The notes under the pieces: model-generated
Database searches by the model: none
What the model was told of the DNA's origin: nothing
The model's input: only the letters and a program-made list of their open reading frames with translations
Program-made: the position numbers and the translations under genes
Assembly (NCBI RefSeq): GCF_900104355.1
Contig: NZ_FNIY01000001.1
Location: 62,001-126,000 of the forward strand
Direction of reading: 5' to 3'
Length of the DNA: 64,000 nt
From: Phyllobacterium sp. OV277
GTDB lineage: Bacteria; Pseudomonadota; Alphaproteobacteria; Rhizobiales; Rhizobiaceae
Shown: positions 7,858-16,698 of the stretch, piece after piece
Numbering within the stretch: the first letter of the stretch is position 1
Layout: the number at the start of each line of letters is the position of its first letter

Positions 7858-9351
7858 TCAGGCCCTGCCTGCCCGCGTTGTAATCCCGATCGTTATGGCT
7901 GTTAGCAACAGCAGTGCCGAAGCGACTATGATGACCGATGTAAACGCCTGTTCGAATGCGGCGTTGGCCAAGCCAATCAAGGTCGAGGCAGTATCAGGCG
8001 CGAGCCCCTGCGCCATGATCAATGCCTCATCAAGACTGTCGTAAACCAATGCCGATACATTCATCGTATCAGGCAATACCAGTGTAACGCTGTAGATCGT
8101 CGACATAAGGCTGCCGAGCAGAGCAACACCCATTGCGCCGCCAAGTTCATAGGAAACTTCCTCGATCGAAGCCACCGTTCCGGCGCTCTCTTCCGGCGTA
8201 TTGAGCATGACGGCGCTTGATGCCGCAGTCATCGCCGCACCGAAACCGAAGCCAAGAATCACGAGGCTTGAAATCTGCACAAAGGGTTTTGCATCATACA
8301 CGTAGAGCAGGCTGGCAACGCCAAGTCCGGCTGCAACGAGACTGACCCACATGATACGTTCCGATCCGAGGCGCGGCAGCGCCAATCCAGCAATCGGTCC
8401 AGCAACAAATGCCGCCAATGGTACCGGCAAAATAAGAAGTCCGGCCTCCAGTGGCGACAATCCCATGACCAGCTGAAAGCGCTGGCTCAGTACCAATTCC
8501 ATGCCAACAAGGGCAAGCGAAGCAATGAAGGCGGTGGCAACACCCGCTGAAAACCGCCTGTTACGGAAGAGTTTGAAGTCAATCATCGGCTGCGTCGAAC
8601 GCCCCTGACGCCGAACGAACAGCCAAAGAAAGGCCATGCCGATGATAGCGGCTATCGATGCAGCTGCGTAGACAGGCGCCTGTTTGCCAAACTCCTTGAT
8701 CGCATAGGTTACCCCGATGAGGCCGACCATGATCTGCCCCGAGGCAACAATATCCCACGGCCGCGTCGCATCACCCGCCCGGTTAGGAATCACCCAGAGC
8801 GTAAAGGCAAGCGCGACAATGACAATCGGAACGTTGATCAGGAAGACCGAACCCCACCAGAAGTACTCCAGCAGGACACCGCCGAGGACCGGGCCAATGG
8901 CGGCACCGCCTGAGGCAATTGCCGCCCAGATGCCAATAGCAAAGGCCCGTTCCTTTTCATCGGAAAATGTCTGCCGCACGATTGAAAGCGTAGCGGGCAT
9001 CATCATGGCCGCGCCGACGGCCAGCAAAGCGCGTGAAGCGATGAGAACGCCGCTTGTTGGAGAAAAGGCTGCCGCCAGAGAGGCCAGACCGAATACGACA
9101 AGGCCGGCGGAAAAGAGTTTCTTGTTGCCAAACCGGTCGCCAAGCGCACCGGCACCGGGCAGCAGACCGGCAACAACAAGAGGATAAGCATTGACGATCC
9201 ACAGCTTGGCGGAGGCAGAGGCATGAAGATCATGGGTTAGACGTGGCAAAGCCGTGTAAAGAACTGTCATGTCAATGACGACGAGGAACAGAGCGCTGGA
9301 GACGATCGCAAGGACCAGCCAGCGGTTTTGGGGTAGCATTTCTTTCACCAT
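7858..9351 (-). CDS. MFS drug efflux transporter, DHA2 (14-TM) family
   Basis: A 497-residue major facilitator protein with about 14 hydrophobic segments, as in QacA/EmrB/SmvA-type drug:proton antiporters. Family motifs are visible: LDMTV-like IDMTVLYTALPRL in the first helix (motif D1), GALGDRFGNKKLFSAGLVVFG (motif A) and a glycine-rich GAAIGPVLGGVLLEYFWWGSVFLINVP (motif C and following), matching SmvA-like quaternary-ammonium or dye exporters. The ATG at 9351 gives MVKEMLPQNRW immediately before the first helix. Longer in-frame starts would overlap the operator region. It is divergent from a TetR regulator, and a 14-base palindrome lies between them, so the regulator probably represses this pump. 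The substrate is inferred only from the family. Confidence 0.9.
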   Translation of the reverse strand: MVKEMLPQNRWLVLAIVSSALFLVVIDMTVLYTALPRLTHDLHASASAKLWIVNAYPLVVAGLLPGAGALGDRFGNKKLFSAGLVVFGLASLAAAFSPTSGVLIASRALLAVGAAMMMPATLSIVRQTFSDEKERAFAIGIWAAIASGGAAIGPVLGGVLLEYFWWGSVFLINVPIVIVALAFTLWVIPNRAGDATRPWDIVASGQIMVGLIGVTYAIKEFGKQAPVYAAASIAAIIGMAFLWLFVRRQGRSTQPMIDFKLFRNRRFSAGVATAFIASLALVGMELVLSQRFQLVMGLSPLEAGLLILPVPLAAFVAGPIAGLALPRLGSERIMWVSLVAAGLGVASLLYVYDAKPFVQISSLVILGFGFGAAMTAASSAVMLNTPEESAGTVASIEEVSYELGGAMGVALLGSLMSTIYSVTLVLPDTMNVSALVYDSLDEALIMAQGLAPDTASTLIGLANAAFEQAFTSVIIVASALLLLTAITIGITTRAGRA

Positions 9352-9422
9352 TGGAGCGTTCTTCGCTCCCGTTATAATTGCAATCGCGGACCGATTGTTC
9401 ATCGATCCGCAATACATATATA

Positions 9423-9436
9423 AATACGATCGTATT
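9423..9436. promoter_or_regulatory. Probable TetR operator
   Basis: AATACGATCGTATT is a perfect 14-base palindrome 22 bases upstream of the TetR gene's TTG start and 71 bases upstream of the MFS start. It is in an AT-rich tract (ATATATAAATACG) that could supply overlapping promoter elements. Its position between divergent regulator and pump genes supports an operator role. Confidence 0.6.
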
Positions 9437-9458
9437 GAAATGGAAGAGGGAGATCGAT

Positions 9459-10010
9459 TTGGGCCGGAAACGCACGATTGATCGGGATAAGGTTCTCGAC
9501 GCGGCAGAATCTGTTGTGAGCAAGGTCGGCGCAGCTGCATTGACCATCGATGCCGTTGCAAAGGCTGCCGGTATTACCAAAGGCGGCGTGCAATATTGCT
9601 TTGGTACGAAAGGCGCTTTGATCGACGCCATGCTGGAGCGCTGGGGGCAGGATTATGATACGCAAGTGGTGCAACTGACCCAAAAAGCATCCGCCTCGCC
9701 TATCCACGCCCATCTGGAGGCTACGCGCAAAGGCGACGAAAGCTCTAACGCCAAAGCCGCAAGCCTGATGGCATCACTTATCCAGACGCCCGAACATCTT
9801 GGCAGCACCCGCGAATGGTATCGCACGAGAATGGCGGATTTCGACCTGACGACGGAAGAAGGACGGCGGGCAAGAACCGCATTCATCGCTACGGAAGGCG
9901 TTTTCATGTTGCGCTTCTTCGGCTTCATGGAAATCAGCGAACAGGACTGGAACGCCATCTTTGATGACATAGAGGCATTTGTACTGAGCAAGGAAAAGCC
10001 CGGAACATAA
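9459..10010 (+). CDS. TetR family transcriptional regulator (of the MFS pump)
   Basis: A 183-residue TetR-type repressor. The N-terminal helix-turn-helix is clear: KVLDAAESVVSKVGAAAL then TIDAVAKAAGITKGGVQYCFGTKGALIDAM (roughly residues 10-57). The rest is the helical ligand-binding domain. The start is probably the TTG at 9459: GAGGGAG sits six bases before it and no ATG lies near. It is transcribed away from the MFS pump and shares a palindrome with it. The repressor probably senses the pump's substrates. Confidence 0.88.
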   Translation: MGRKRTIDRDKVLDAAESVVSKVGAAALTIDAVAKAAGITKGGVQYCFGTKGALIDAMLERWGQDYDTQVVQLTQKASASPIHAHLEATRKGDESSNAKAASLMASLIQTPEHLGSTREWYRTRMADFDLTTEEGRRARTAFIATEGVFMLRFFGFMEISEQDWNAIFDDIEAFVLSKEKPGT

Positions 10011-10017
10011 TCCCCTG

Positions 10018-11433
10018 TCAGGCTGCAAGCGGGATTCTCAGTTCGGCCCTTAGGCCACCTTCCGGATCATTCTCAAGCTTGATATCGCCACCGCAGCGCT
10101 GTGCAATGTTGCGCGCAATGGTAAGCCCCAGCCCAAAACCACCGGTTTGCCTGTTACGTGAACCCTCCACGCGCCGGAATGGCTGGAAAACCTCATCCAG
10201 TTTGGCTTGCGGTATGCCCGGCCCCTTGTCCTTGATCGCAAGAACAATGTCATTTCCCACCTGTTTCAGGCTGACATTGGCCTTTTCACCATAGGTCACC
10301 GCATTGTCGATCAGGTTTGTAACACAGCGGCGCAGTGCAATTGGCCGGCCGAAGCAGATGAATTTGCGCGAAGCCGCACTTTTTTTGTCGAACGTAACCT
10401 CAGGATAGTTATCGACAATAGAGTCGACGAGCGACCAGAAATCGATCTTCTCCTGTTCTTCATCCACCACCTCATAGGTGGCAAAATCGATGACTGAACG
10501 CGAAATCGCTTCAATATCATTGAGGTCCTGCATCAATGACTGACGCAATTGCGATTTGCGCAAAAGTTCAAGCCGCAAGCGGATGCGGGTCAATGGCGTG
10601 CGCAAATCATGGGCCAATGCCGCTGCCAGTTGCTCGCGGTCCGCAACATATTCACGCAATTGCTCCTGCATCGCATTCACCGCCCTTGCCGCGGATTTAT
10701 ATTCCGAGCTGCCATATTCGGGTAATGGCGGAATTTTGACGTCCTCACCGATGCGTTTCACCGCACTTTCCAGTGCGCGGTATGGCGCTGTCAGCCTGCG
10801 CATCGCCCAGATCGACAGAATGATGACGATGGCGGCGACCGCCCCGAACAATGGAAGGGTCTGCACCGTAAGTATCGGATCAATCGGCGAAACCGGTGTT
10901 ACAAAGTTCAGCCATTGCCCGTCATTGAATTCGATAGATGCCGCAAGGCCACCGCTTTGGCTAAAATCCTGCGCGAGATCTGACAGCTGTTTTTCCACGA
11001 CACCGACATCAGGATTGAGGGCGCTCGAACTTATCTCAGTACCTGGCGAAACCTTATTGGGTAAATCCCTGCGAACCCGGGCATCGGTGACGCCAAACGC
11101 CGAGAAGCGTGCAACAAGCACATCTTCAAGCTCCGCGAGATTGTCATCGGATGCGATCGCCGATGTCACTGCCGGATCATCCGACATATAAAGCGGACTT
11201 GATGCATTCGACATGACCGCAGCAAGTCGGATTCGCTCCGGTGGCGGTGCAGCGTAGAGCAGCTTCACCAGCGTATAGGCGCGCTCGCTCAGACGAAACA
11301 ATTCAAGGATATTATTGCCCTCATTGCGATCGCGCGAGACGATGGACAGCGTGGCAATCTGTGTCGTGATCAACCCGGCAATCAGGATCAGCAGTATCCA
11401 GCTTGGCAAGGACTGGGGGAAAAAACGCTTCAT
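10018..11433 (-). CDS. Sensor histidine kinase
   Basis: A 471-residue membrane kinase: TM helix at about residues 11-31, a periplasmic domain of roughly 160 residues, a second TM at about 194-210, a HAMP-like linker, then the catalytic core. The phosphorylated histidine is in LAAALAHDLRTPLTRIRLRLE (His275; H-D-L-R-T-P rather than H-E-L). N-box NLIDNAVTYGE, G1 DKGPGIP, and G2 GGFGLGLTIA are all present. It resembles the EnvZ-like kinases of alphaproteobacteria. Its start overlaps the stop of the response regulator in ATGA, so the pair is translationally coupled. The stimulus is unknown. Confidence 0.93.
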   Translation of the reverse strand: MKRFFPQSLPSWILLILIAGLITTQIATLSIVSRDRNEGNNILELFRLSERAYTLVKLLYAAPPPERIRLAAVMSNASSPLYMSDDPAVTSAIASDDNLAELEDVLVARFSAFGVTDARVRRDLPNKVSPGTEISSSALNPDVGVVEKQLSDLAQDFSQSGGLAASIEFNDGQWLNFVTPVSPIDPILTVQTLPLFGAVAAIVIILSIWAMRRLTAPYRALESAVKRIGEDVKIPPLPEYGSSEYKSAARAVNAMQEQLREYVADREQLAAALAHDLRTPLTRIRLRLELLRKSQLRQSLMQDLNDIEAISRSVIDFATYEVVDEEQEKIDFWSLVDSIVDNYPEVTFDKKSAASRKFICFGRPIALRRCVTNLIDNAVTYGEKANVSLKQVGNDIVLAIKDKGPGIPQAKLDEVFQPFRRVEGSRNRQTGGFGLGLTIARNIAQRCGGDIKLENDPEGGLRAELRIPLAA

Positions 11434-12146
11434 TCCGCTATGACTTCCGGCACAAACTGATATCCGCCACCGCGAATTGTCAGGATCAGCTTGGGCGAAC
11501 GCGGATCATCTTCCATCTTGCGGCGCAGACGGCTGATGAGAATATCAATGCTGCGATCATAGCCATAGGCCACATTGCTTCCCGCCAGTTCCAGAAGTTG
11601 ATCACGGCTCAGCATGCGCTGTGCGCTCTTGACCAGTGTTTCAAGCAGGTTGAACTCTCCACTTGTCAGTTCCACGCGCACATTGTCAGGCGATACGAGC
11701 CGGCGCCGTGAACAATCCATGGTCCATCCGGCAAATTTATAAACCTGCGGCTCTAGACGGCGATCCGTCCCCGGCCCGTCAAGACGGCGAAGAACAGCCC
11801 TCACCCGTGCCAGCAGTTCGCGCGGATCAAATGGCTTGGAAACATAGTCATCTGCTCCCATTTCCAGTCCGACAACGCGATCGGTGGTTTCAGTGATTGC
11901 CGTCAACATGATGATCGGCACGCGCGAGTGCATGCGGATGTCACGGCAAATCTCCATGCCGCTTTTGCCCGGTAGCATCACGTCGAGAATCAGCAGGTCG
12001 ACGGGCGTGCGCGAAAAAATGACCTGCATCTCGTCATTGTCTCTGGCGACCGAAACCCGCATGCCGCGCTTTTTCAGGAATTCATGCAGCAAATCACGAA
12101 TAGCCTCGTCATCATCGACAATCAGGATATGTGGCTCGGACTTCAT
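11430..12146 (-). CDS. Response regulator, OmpR/PhoB family
   Basis: A 238-residue regulator. The receiver domain has the acidic pocket DDDEA (residues 11-15), phospho-acceptor Asp55 in LLILDVMLPGKSG, and the conserved Lys in YVSKPFDPREL. The C-terminal winged-helix domain shows VELTSGEFNLLETLVKSAQRMLSRDQLLELA and RSIDILISRLRRKMEDDPR, diagnostic of the OmpR class. It is the first gene of a two-gene operon with the kinase downstream and is divergent from the genes for two small exported proteins, which could be targets. Confidence 0.94.
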   Translation of the reverse strand: MKSEPHILIVDDDEAIRDLLHEFLKKRGMRVSVARDNDEMQVIFSRTPVDLLILDVMLPGKSGMEICRDIRMHSRVPIIMLTAITETTDRVVGLEMGADDYVSKPFDPRELLARVRAVLRRLDGPGTDRRLEPQVYKFAGWTMDCSRRRLVSPDNVRVELTSGEFNLLETLVKSAQRMLSRDQLLELAGSNVAYGYDRSIDILISRLRRKMEDDPRSPKLILTIRGGGYQFVPEVIAE

Positions 12147-12389
12147 GCGAATCTTTCAACAATAAAAGGCTCTGATTTGCTTATCCGGCAACAAGATAGT
12201 GTCCGAAATCCGCATTGACCAGCCGGAACATATGCGCCTACGGGCGATTCAGCATCGCTTCCAATTTCAGAAACAATCCAGAAACAAAACTCTACAGAGC
12301 GGAAAAACGCCCGCAATAGTCGTGCCCGATAACAAGCGCATCGGTTCTGCTCCACCACGGAAACAGAACAAGCATTCACAAAGGGTCCT

Positions 12390-12683
12390 ATGCGTAACAT
12401 TTTGACCATATCGACAATCATTCTGACCGGCGCTCTGTATTTCGCCGGGCCGATTGAGACGTCCATGGCTGATGAGACGCCAACCCGTACCGTGCTTTGC
12501 GGCAAACTTCAGCAGCAAACTCAACAAGCCATCACCGAACACGCCGAGGCAAAACGGGCTGCCAAGGCGAGAGCACTTCAACGTAAGGCAACCAGGTTTT
12601 GTGCCAGCAACAAGCAGGCGCAAGGCATCAGGACATTCGCCCAAGCGTTGAAACTGCTCGGTGTGCAGCCGATTGATGATTGA
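12390..12683 (+). CDS. Small exported protein of unknown function
   Basis: I do not recognise this 97-residue protein. It begins with a plausible Sec signal peptide (MRNILTISTIILTGALYFAG...SMADE), followed by a helical, Ala/Lys/Arg/Gln-rich body with two cysteines (VLCGKL and RFCASN) that could form a disulfide in the periplasm. The second half reads RTFAQALKLLGVQ. It starts about 240 bases upstream of, and divergent from, the response regulator, and it is followed 42 bases later by another small exported protein. Both could respond to this two-component system, but that is inference. Confidence 0.6.
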   Translation: MRNILTISTIILTGALYFAGPIETSMADETPTRTVLCGKLQQQTQQAITEHAEAKRAAKARALQRKATRFCASNKQAQGIRTFAQALKLLGVQPIDD

Positions 12684-12725
12684 TCGACTGTGTCCCATGA
12701 GCCCCCATCAAAAGGAAACTGACCT

Positions 12726-12950
12726 ATGAAAAAGTCCCTCTATACAGCTCTCGGCCTTGCCATCGCTCTCGCTGTTTCGGCTCCAGTTCTGACCGTTTCC
12801 AGCGCCAACGCAGCAACTGCAGCTGCACCAGCTGCCGCAGCACCAGCGACAGCCGCCGCTCCCGTTAAGCACGCTGCAAAGGCAAAGCATCACGTCAAGA
12901 AGACCGTCAAGCACAAGGCTCACAAGAAGGCAGCTGCCAAGAAGGTCTAA
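12726..12950 (+). CDS. Small exported Ala/Lys/His-rich basic protein
   Basis: A 74-residue product with a good ribosome site (AAGGAAA) and a clear Sec signal (MKKSLYTALGLAIALAVSAPVLT...ANA, cleavage after about residue 29). The mature part is extremely simple: an alanine/proline run (AAAPAAAAPATAAAP) and a C-terminus of Lys, His and Ala (HAAKAKHHVKKTVKHKAHKKA). The composition resembles histone-H1-like or metal-binding tails, but the leader indicates export. Similar low-complexity secreted peptides are common in rhizobia as hypothetical genes. A terminator follows at 12986. Confidence 0.7.
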   Translation: MKKSLYTALGLAIALAVSAPVLTVSSANAATAAAPAAAAPATAAAPVKHAAKAKHHVKKTVKHKAHKKAAAKKV

Positions 12951-12985
12951 TCTTCTCAATGCGCTATTCTTGACTAGTCTCAAAA

Positions 12986-13025
12986 CTATGCCGGACATAG
13001 GAAACCATAGCCGGCATAGCTTTTT
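12986..13025 (+). terminator. Rho-independent terminator
   Basis: Stem CTATGCCGG / CCGGCATAG (9 perfect pairs) with a 16-base loop, followed by C and five T. It lies 36 bases after the stop of the basic exported protein. Confidence 0.75.
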
Positions 13026-13279
13026 GATGTCTGACGCTTCCGCCATATTGTTTTTAAGTAGTAAAAAAGATCAATGATTTCTGCTGGATAGCGTCACGCC
13101 AGATCAAAGACGCTAGATATTGTGGTAATCGACCCGATCCATACAAGTTTAATTACCCAAAACACATTTCCCATCGTAAAATCCTCGTGATGATTCTGCG
13201 GCCGATCACGGATCGCCCATGAAGAGCGGCATCCACGGTCTGGACCATCGTAACGCAACCGGCATGTGGAGAGACGACT

Positions 13280-13534
13280 ATGGGTGGAGAATCACTACTT
13301 ATTTTCCTGTTAGTGGGACTGATCGCTGGATGGCTGGCGAGTCAGCTCGTTCGCGGAGGCGGCTTTGGCCTCATCGGCGACTTGATTGTCGGCGTCATCG
13401 GCGCGTTCATAGCGGGATATCTCTTTCCGCGTCTGGGCATTTCGCTGGGAGCCGGAATTCTGGGCTCGATTATCGCGGCCACAATCGGCGCCGTTATATT
13501 GCTCGTCATTCTTCGTGCTGTTAAACGAGCCTGA
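13280..13534 (+). CDS. GlsB/YeaQ/YmgE family stress-response membrane protein
   Basis: An 84-residue, very hydrophobic glycine-rich protein with about three TM segments. The family signature is clear: LIGDLIVGVIGAFIAGYLFP in the centre and GSIIAATIGAVILLVIL at the end, with the early GLIAGWLASQLVRGGG loop. These 'transglycosylase-associated' proteins are induced by stress in many bacteria, but their function is poorly known and the name is historical. The start follows GGAGA at the right distance. It is monocistronic, with a 250-base leader upstream in which I found no other gene and a strong terminator just after it. Confidence 0.88.
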   Translation: MGGESLLIFLLVGLIAGWLASQLVRGGGFGLIGDLIVGVIGAFIAGYLFPRLGISLGAGILGSIIAATIGAVILLVILRAVKRA

Positions 13535-13560
13535 CGTCATAGAACACCAAAAATGACAAA

Positions 13561-13597
13561 GCCTCCGAACCCGGCAAGGTTCGGAGGCTTTCTTTTT
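13561..13597. terminator. Rho-independent terminator (probably bidirectional)
   Basis: Stem GCCTCCGAACC / GGTTCGGAGGC (11 pairs), 6-base loop, then TTTCTTTTT on the plus strand. It lies between the convergent GlsB-family and RND genes. The A-rich stretch before the stem gives a weaker T-run for minus-strand transcripts. Confidence 0.85.
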
Positions 13598-13614
13598 GCG
13601 CGATAATCAACCGA

Positions 13615-16600
13615 TCAGGTATGGCTTGGCTGAGGTTCTGCGCCCGGCTGCGGTTTGGTCACTGTCTCAACCTTATGATCCTTGTGGGAAATGAAGGTGT
13701 AGAACATCGGCACCACAAAAAGCGTGAAGATCGTACCAACCAGAATACCCGAGAAGATCACCAGACCGATGGAGTAGCGGGCTGCCGCACCCGCACCTGT
13801 TGCCGTGATCAGCGGAATAACGCCGAGCGCCATAGCTGCTGTGGTCATCAGGATCGGGCGAAGACGTGTCTTGGCAGCCAGAATAATCGCATCGTGCCGC
13901 GATATGCCGTGCAGTTCACGCTGCTGGTTGGCAAACTCCACCATAAGAATGCCGTGCTTGGTGATCAGCCCCACAAGGGTGATCAGCCCCACCTGCGTAT
14001 AGATGTTCAGCGTACCAAGTCCCATATTGAGCGGAACAATTGCACCGAAAATCGACAGCGGAACCGACATCATGATGATGAACGGATCGCGGAAGCTTTC
14101 GAACTGTGCCGCAAGCACAAGGTAGATCACGACGATAGCGAGCACGAAAGCAATCAGGATTGTATTGCCCTGCGTGACCTCCAGACGCGATTGGCCTGTG
14201 TAATCCAGGAAGAAGCCGTTTGGCATCAACGGACGTGCCGTATCAACCACAGCCTTCAGGCCCTCACCCGTTGTAACGCCCGGCATCGGCAATGCGGAAA
14301 TCGTTGCCGAGTTAAGCTGATTGAACTGCTCGATAGCTGCCGGAGATGCATTTTCCGTCACTTTGATAACCGCCGATAACGGCACCATGTCGCCGGATGA
14401 ACTCTTGACGAAGTATTTGCCAAGGTTTTCCGGATTGGAACGGAAATCTTGCGGTACCTGCGGAATGATATCGTAGCTGTTGGAATCGCGGTCAAATTTC
14501 GCGATCTTGCCGCCACCAACCAGAAGCCCAAGCGTCTGGCCGATTTCACTGACAGGAATACCCAGAGCTGATGCACGATCACGATCAATCGTCACAGTGA
14601 CCTGTGGCGCGTTAAACGATAGCGAATTCTGCGCGACAATGAACTTGCCTGAAGCCTGCACCTTGTTCTTGATCTCCTCAGCCACTTCGAAGACCTTGTC
14701 GGCGGGACCCGTCGATTGGATGACGACCGAAATCGGCAAGCCACCACCCGTGCCGGGCAAGGTTGGCAGCGCGAAAATATAGGCCTGTGCACCGGCAATC
14801 GGACTGATCATGCCTTGCAGTTCCTGCTGCAACTGCTTCTGCGACTTTTCGCGTTGCGCCCAGTCTTTGAACACCCAGATCGCAAATGCCGAATTGGTGG
14901 TGCCCAGACCCGCAATATTAAAGCGGGCCTTGAGTTCAGGCAGATCCTTGGTCAAGGCATCAATCTGATTGGCATAGAGCTGCGTATAGTCGGTTGTCGC
15001 ATATTGCGGCGCGTTGACAAGCGAGACCAGGAAGCCCGAATCTTCTTCCGGTGCCAGTTCGGATGACGTCTTGTTGAACAGGAAGGCCGTCAAAGCCACA
15101 AGCGCTATAACGATGAACAGGGTTATCGGCCGGAAAGCCAGCGATCCCGCCACCCGTCGTTCATAGGCGCCTTCCAGCCAGCTGAAGCTGTTGTCAACAA
15201 TACGCTGGAAACGGCTGTGATTGCCACTTTTCAGCAGCAAGGCGCACATCATGGGCGAGACCGTCAAAGCAGCTACGCCCGAAATGATGACCGCACCAGC
15301 CAGCGTGAACGCAAACTCGCGGAACAAGGCACCTGTAAGGCCGCCGGTAAACCCGAGCGGCGCAAACACAGCCGCCAGTGTAATCGTCATCGCAATGATG
15401 GGGCCGGTGATTTCCTTCATGCCCTTAAGCGCAGCGTCGATTGGCTTGAGCCCCTCTTCGATGTGACGATGGATGTTTTCCAGAACCACGATCGCGTCGT
15501 CAACGACGAGACCGATCGCCAGAACCATCGCGAGCAGCGAAAGCAGATTGATCGAATACCCCAGAAGGAACAGGAAGAAGCAGACGCCAACCAGTGAAAT
15601 TGGGATCGTTACGACCGGAATGATAACCGAGCGGAATGATCCAAGGAAAAGCAAAATCACCAGAACAACAATGAGCACCGCTTCACCGATCGTCTTGAAC
15701 ACTTCCTCGATGGACGAGCTGATCTGCTCAGTCGAATCGTAAAGCATGATGATAGACATGCCTTCTGGAAGCGTGGCGTCGATCGCAGGCAGTTCTTTGC
15801 GTACAGCAGCCGTCATATCCAGCGGGTTCGCCGATGGTGTCGGGAAAATACCGAGGAATGTGCCACTTGATCCATTGAAAGTAACCCGTGTGTCCGTATT
15901 GACAGCTCCAAGCTCAATGCGGGCCACATCGCGCAGACGGACGATATTGGTGCCATCCGACTTGATGGGCATCGCACCAAAGGCTTCAGGCGTCTGCAAG
16001 GTCGTTTTCAGCGTAATTGGCGATGCGACATAGAGGTTTTCGATCTTGCCCGGCGCCGACAGGAAGTTTGACTGCTTGATAGCGGTCAAAACCTCCGATG
16101 CGGTGGTCTTGCGTGCAGCGAGCTGAATCGGATCGATCCAGACACGCATCGAGAACACCTGACCACCCAGAACCTGCGCATCGGCAACACCTTGAATCGT
16201 CGACATACGCGGCTGGATGACGCGCTGCAGATATTCGGTAAGCTGCACACTGGACATGTTGGGATTTTGCACAGCCAGATACATGGTCGCGAACTCCTGA
16301 CCAGTACCCTTCTTGATCACGGGATCATCGGCTTCCGTTGGCAGATCACCGCGAACCTGATTGACCTTGGAAATGACCTCGGTCAGCGCCGCGTCTGGAT
16401 CAGCGCCAAGTTTCATCTGCACGGTGACCGTGCTGGATGACGGCACCGATGATGATGTCACATAGTCAATGTTTTCCGTTGTGGTGACAGCCTTGGCAAT
16501 CGGTGCAGAAATGAAACCCTGCATCAGATCGGCGCTGGCGCCCGCATAAGTCGTTGTGATGGTGATAGCCGTTTCGTCAACCTTCGGGTACTGGCGAACC

Positions 16601-16698
16601 GCAAGGTTCGACACGCCCTGGGCGCCGAGCAGGATAATCATCAAGGCGACAACCGTCGACAGAACTGGACGGCGAATGAATACATCTGAGAAATTCAT
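13615..16698 (-). CDS. RND efflux permease (HAE1 family, AcrB/MexB type)
   Basis: A 1027-residue inner-membrane pump subunit of normal family length. It begins MNFSDVFIRRPVLSTVVALMIILLGAQG, the classic first helix. The proton-relay pair is in AIGLVVDDAIVVLENIHRHIEEG (Asp-Asp of TM4), and the later TM block ends with TLVGLITKHGILMVEFANQQRE and TAAMALGVIPL. Two large periplasmic loops carry the porter and docking domains. Its start overlaps the stop of the membrane-fusion gene by ATGA. No outer-membrane channel gene is in the cluster, so the pump would use a TolC-type protein encoded elsewhere. It is probably regulated by the divergent TetR at 18091. Confidence 0.95.
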   Translation of the reverse strand: MNFSDVFIRRPVLSTVVALMIILLGAQGVSNLAVRQYPKVDETAITITTTYAGASADLMQGFISAPIAKAVTTTENIDYVTSSSVPSSSTVTVQMKLGADPDAALTEVISKVNQVRGDLPTEADDPVIKKGTGQEFATMYLAVQNPNMSSVQLTEYLQRVIQPRMSTIQGVADAQVLGGQVFSMRVWIDPIQLAARKTTASEVLTAIKQSNFLSAPGKIENLYVASPITLKTTLQTPEAFGAMPIKSDGTNIVRLRDVARIELGAVNTDTRVTFNGSSGTFLGIFPTPSANPLDMTAAVRKELPAIDATLPEGMSIIMLYDSTEQISSSIEEVFKTIGEAVLIVVLVILLFLGSFRSVIIPVVTIPISLVGVCFFLFLLGYSINLLSLLAMVLAIGLVVDDAIVVLENIHRHIEEGLKPIDAALKGMKEITGPIIAMTITLAAVFAPLGFTGGLTGALFREFAFTLAGAVIISGVAALTVSPMMCALLLKSGNHSRFQRIVDNSFSWLEGAYERRVAGSLAFRPITLFIVIALVALTAFLFNKTSSELAPEEDSGFLVSLVNAPQYATTDYTQLYANQIDALTKDLPELKARFNIAGLGTTNSAFAIWVFKDWAQREKSQKQLQQELQGMISPIAGAQAYIFALPTLPGTGGGLPISVVIQSTGPADKVFEVAEEIKNKVQASGKFIVAQNSLSFNAPQVTVTIDRDRASALGIPVSEIGQTLGLLVGGGKIAKFDRDSNSYDIIPQVPQDFRSNPENLGKYFVKSSSGDMVPLSAVIKVTENASPAAIEQFNQLNSATISALPMPGVTTGEGLKAVVDTARPLMPNGFFLDYTGQSRLEVTQGNTILIAFVLAIVVIYLVLAAQFESFRDPFIIMMSVPLSIFGAIVPLNMGLGTLNIYTQVGLITLVGLITKHGILMVEFANQQRELHGISRHDAIILAAKTRLRPILMTTAAMALGVIPLITATGAGAAARYSIGLVIFSGILVGTIFTLFVVPMFYTFISHKDHKVETVTKPQPGAEPQPSHT

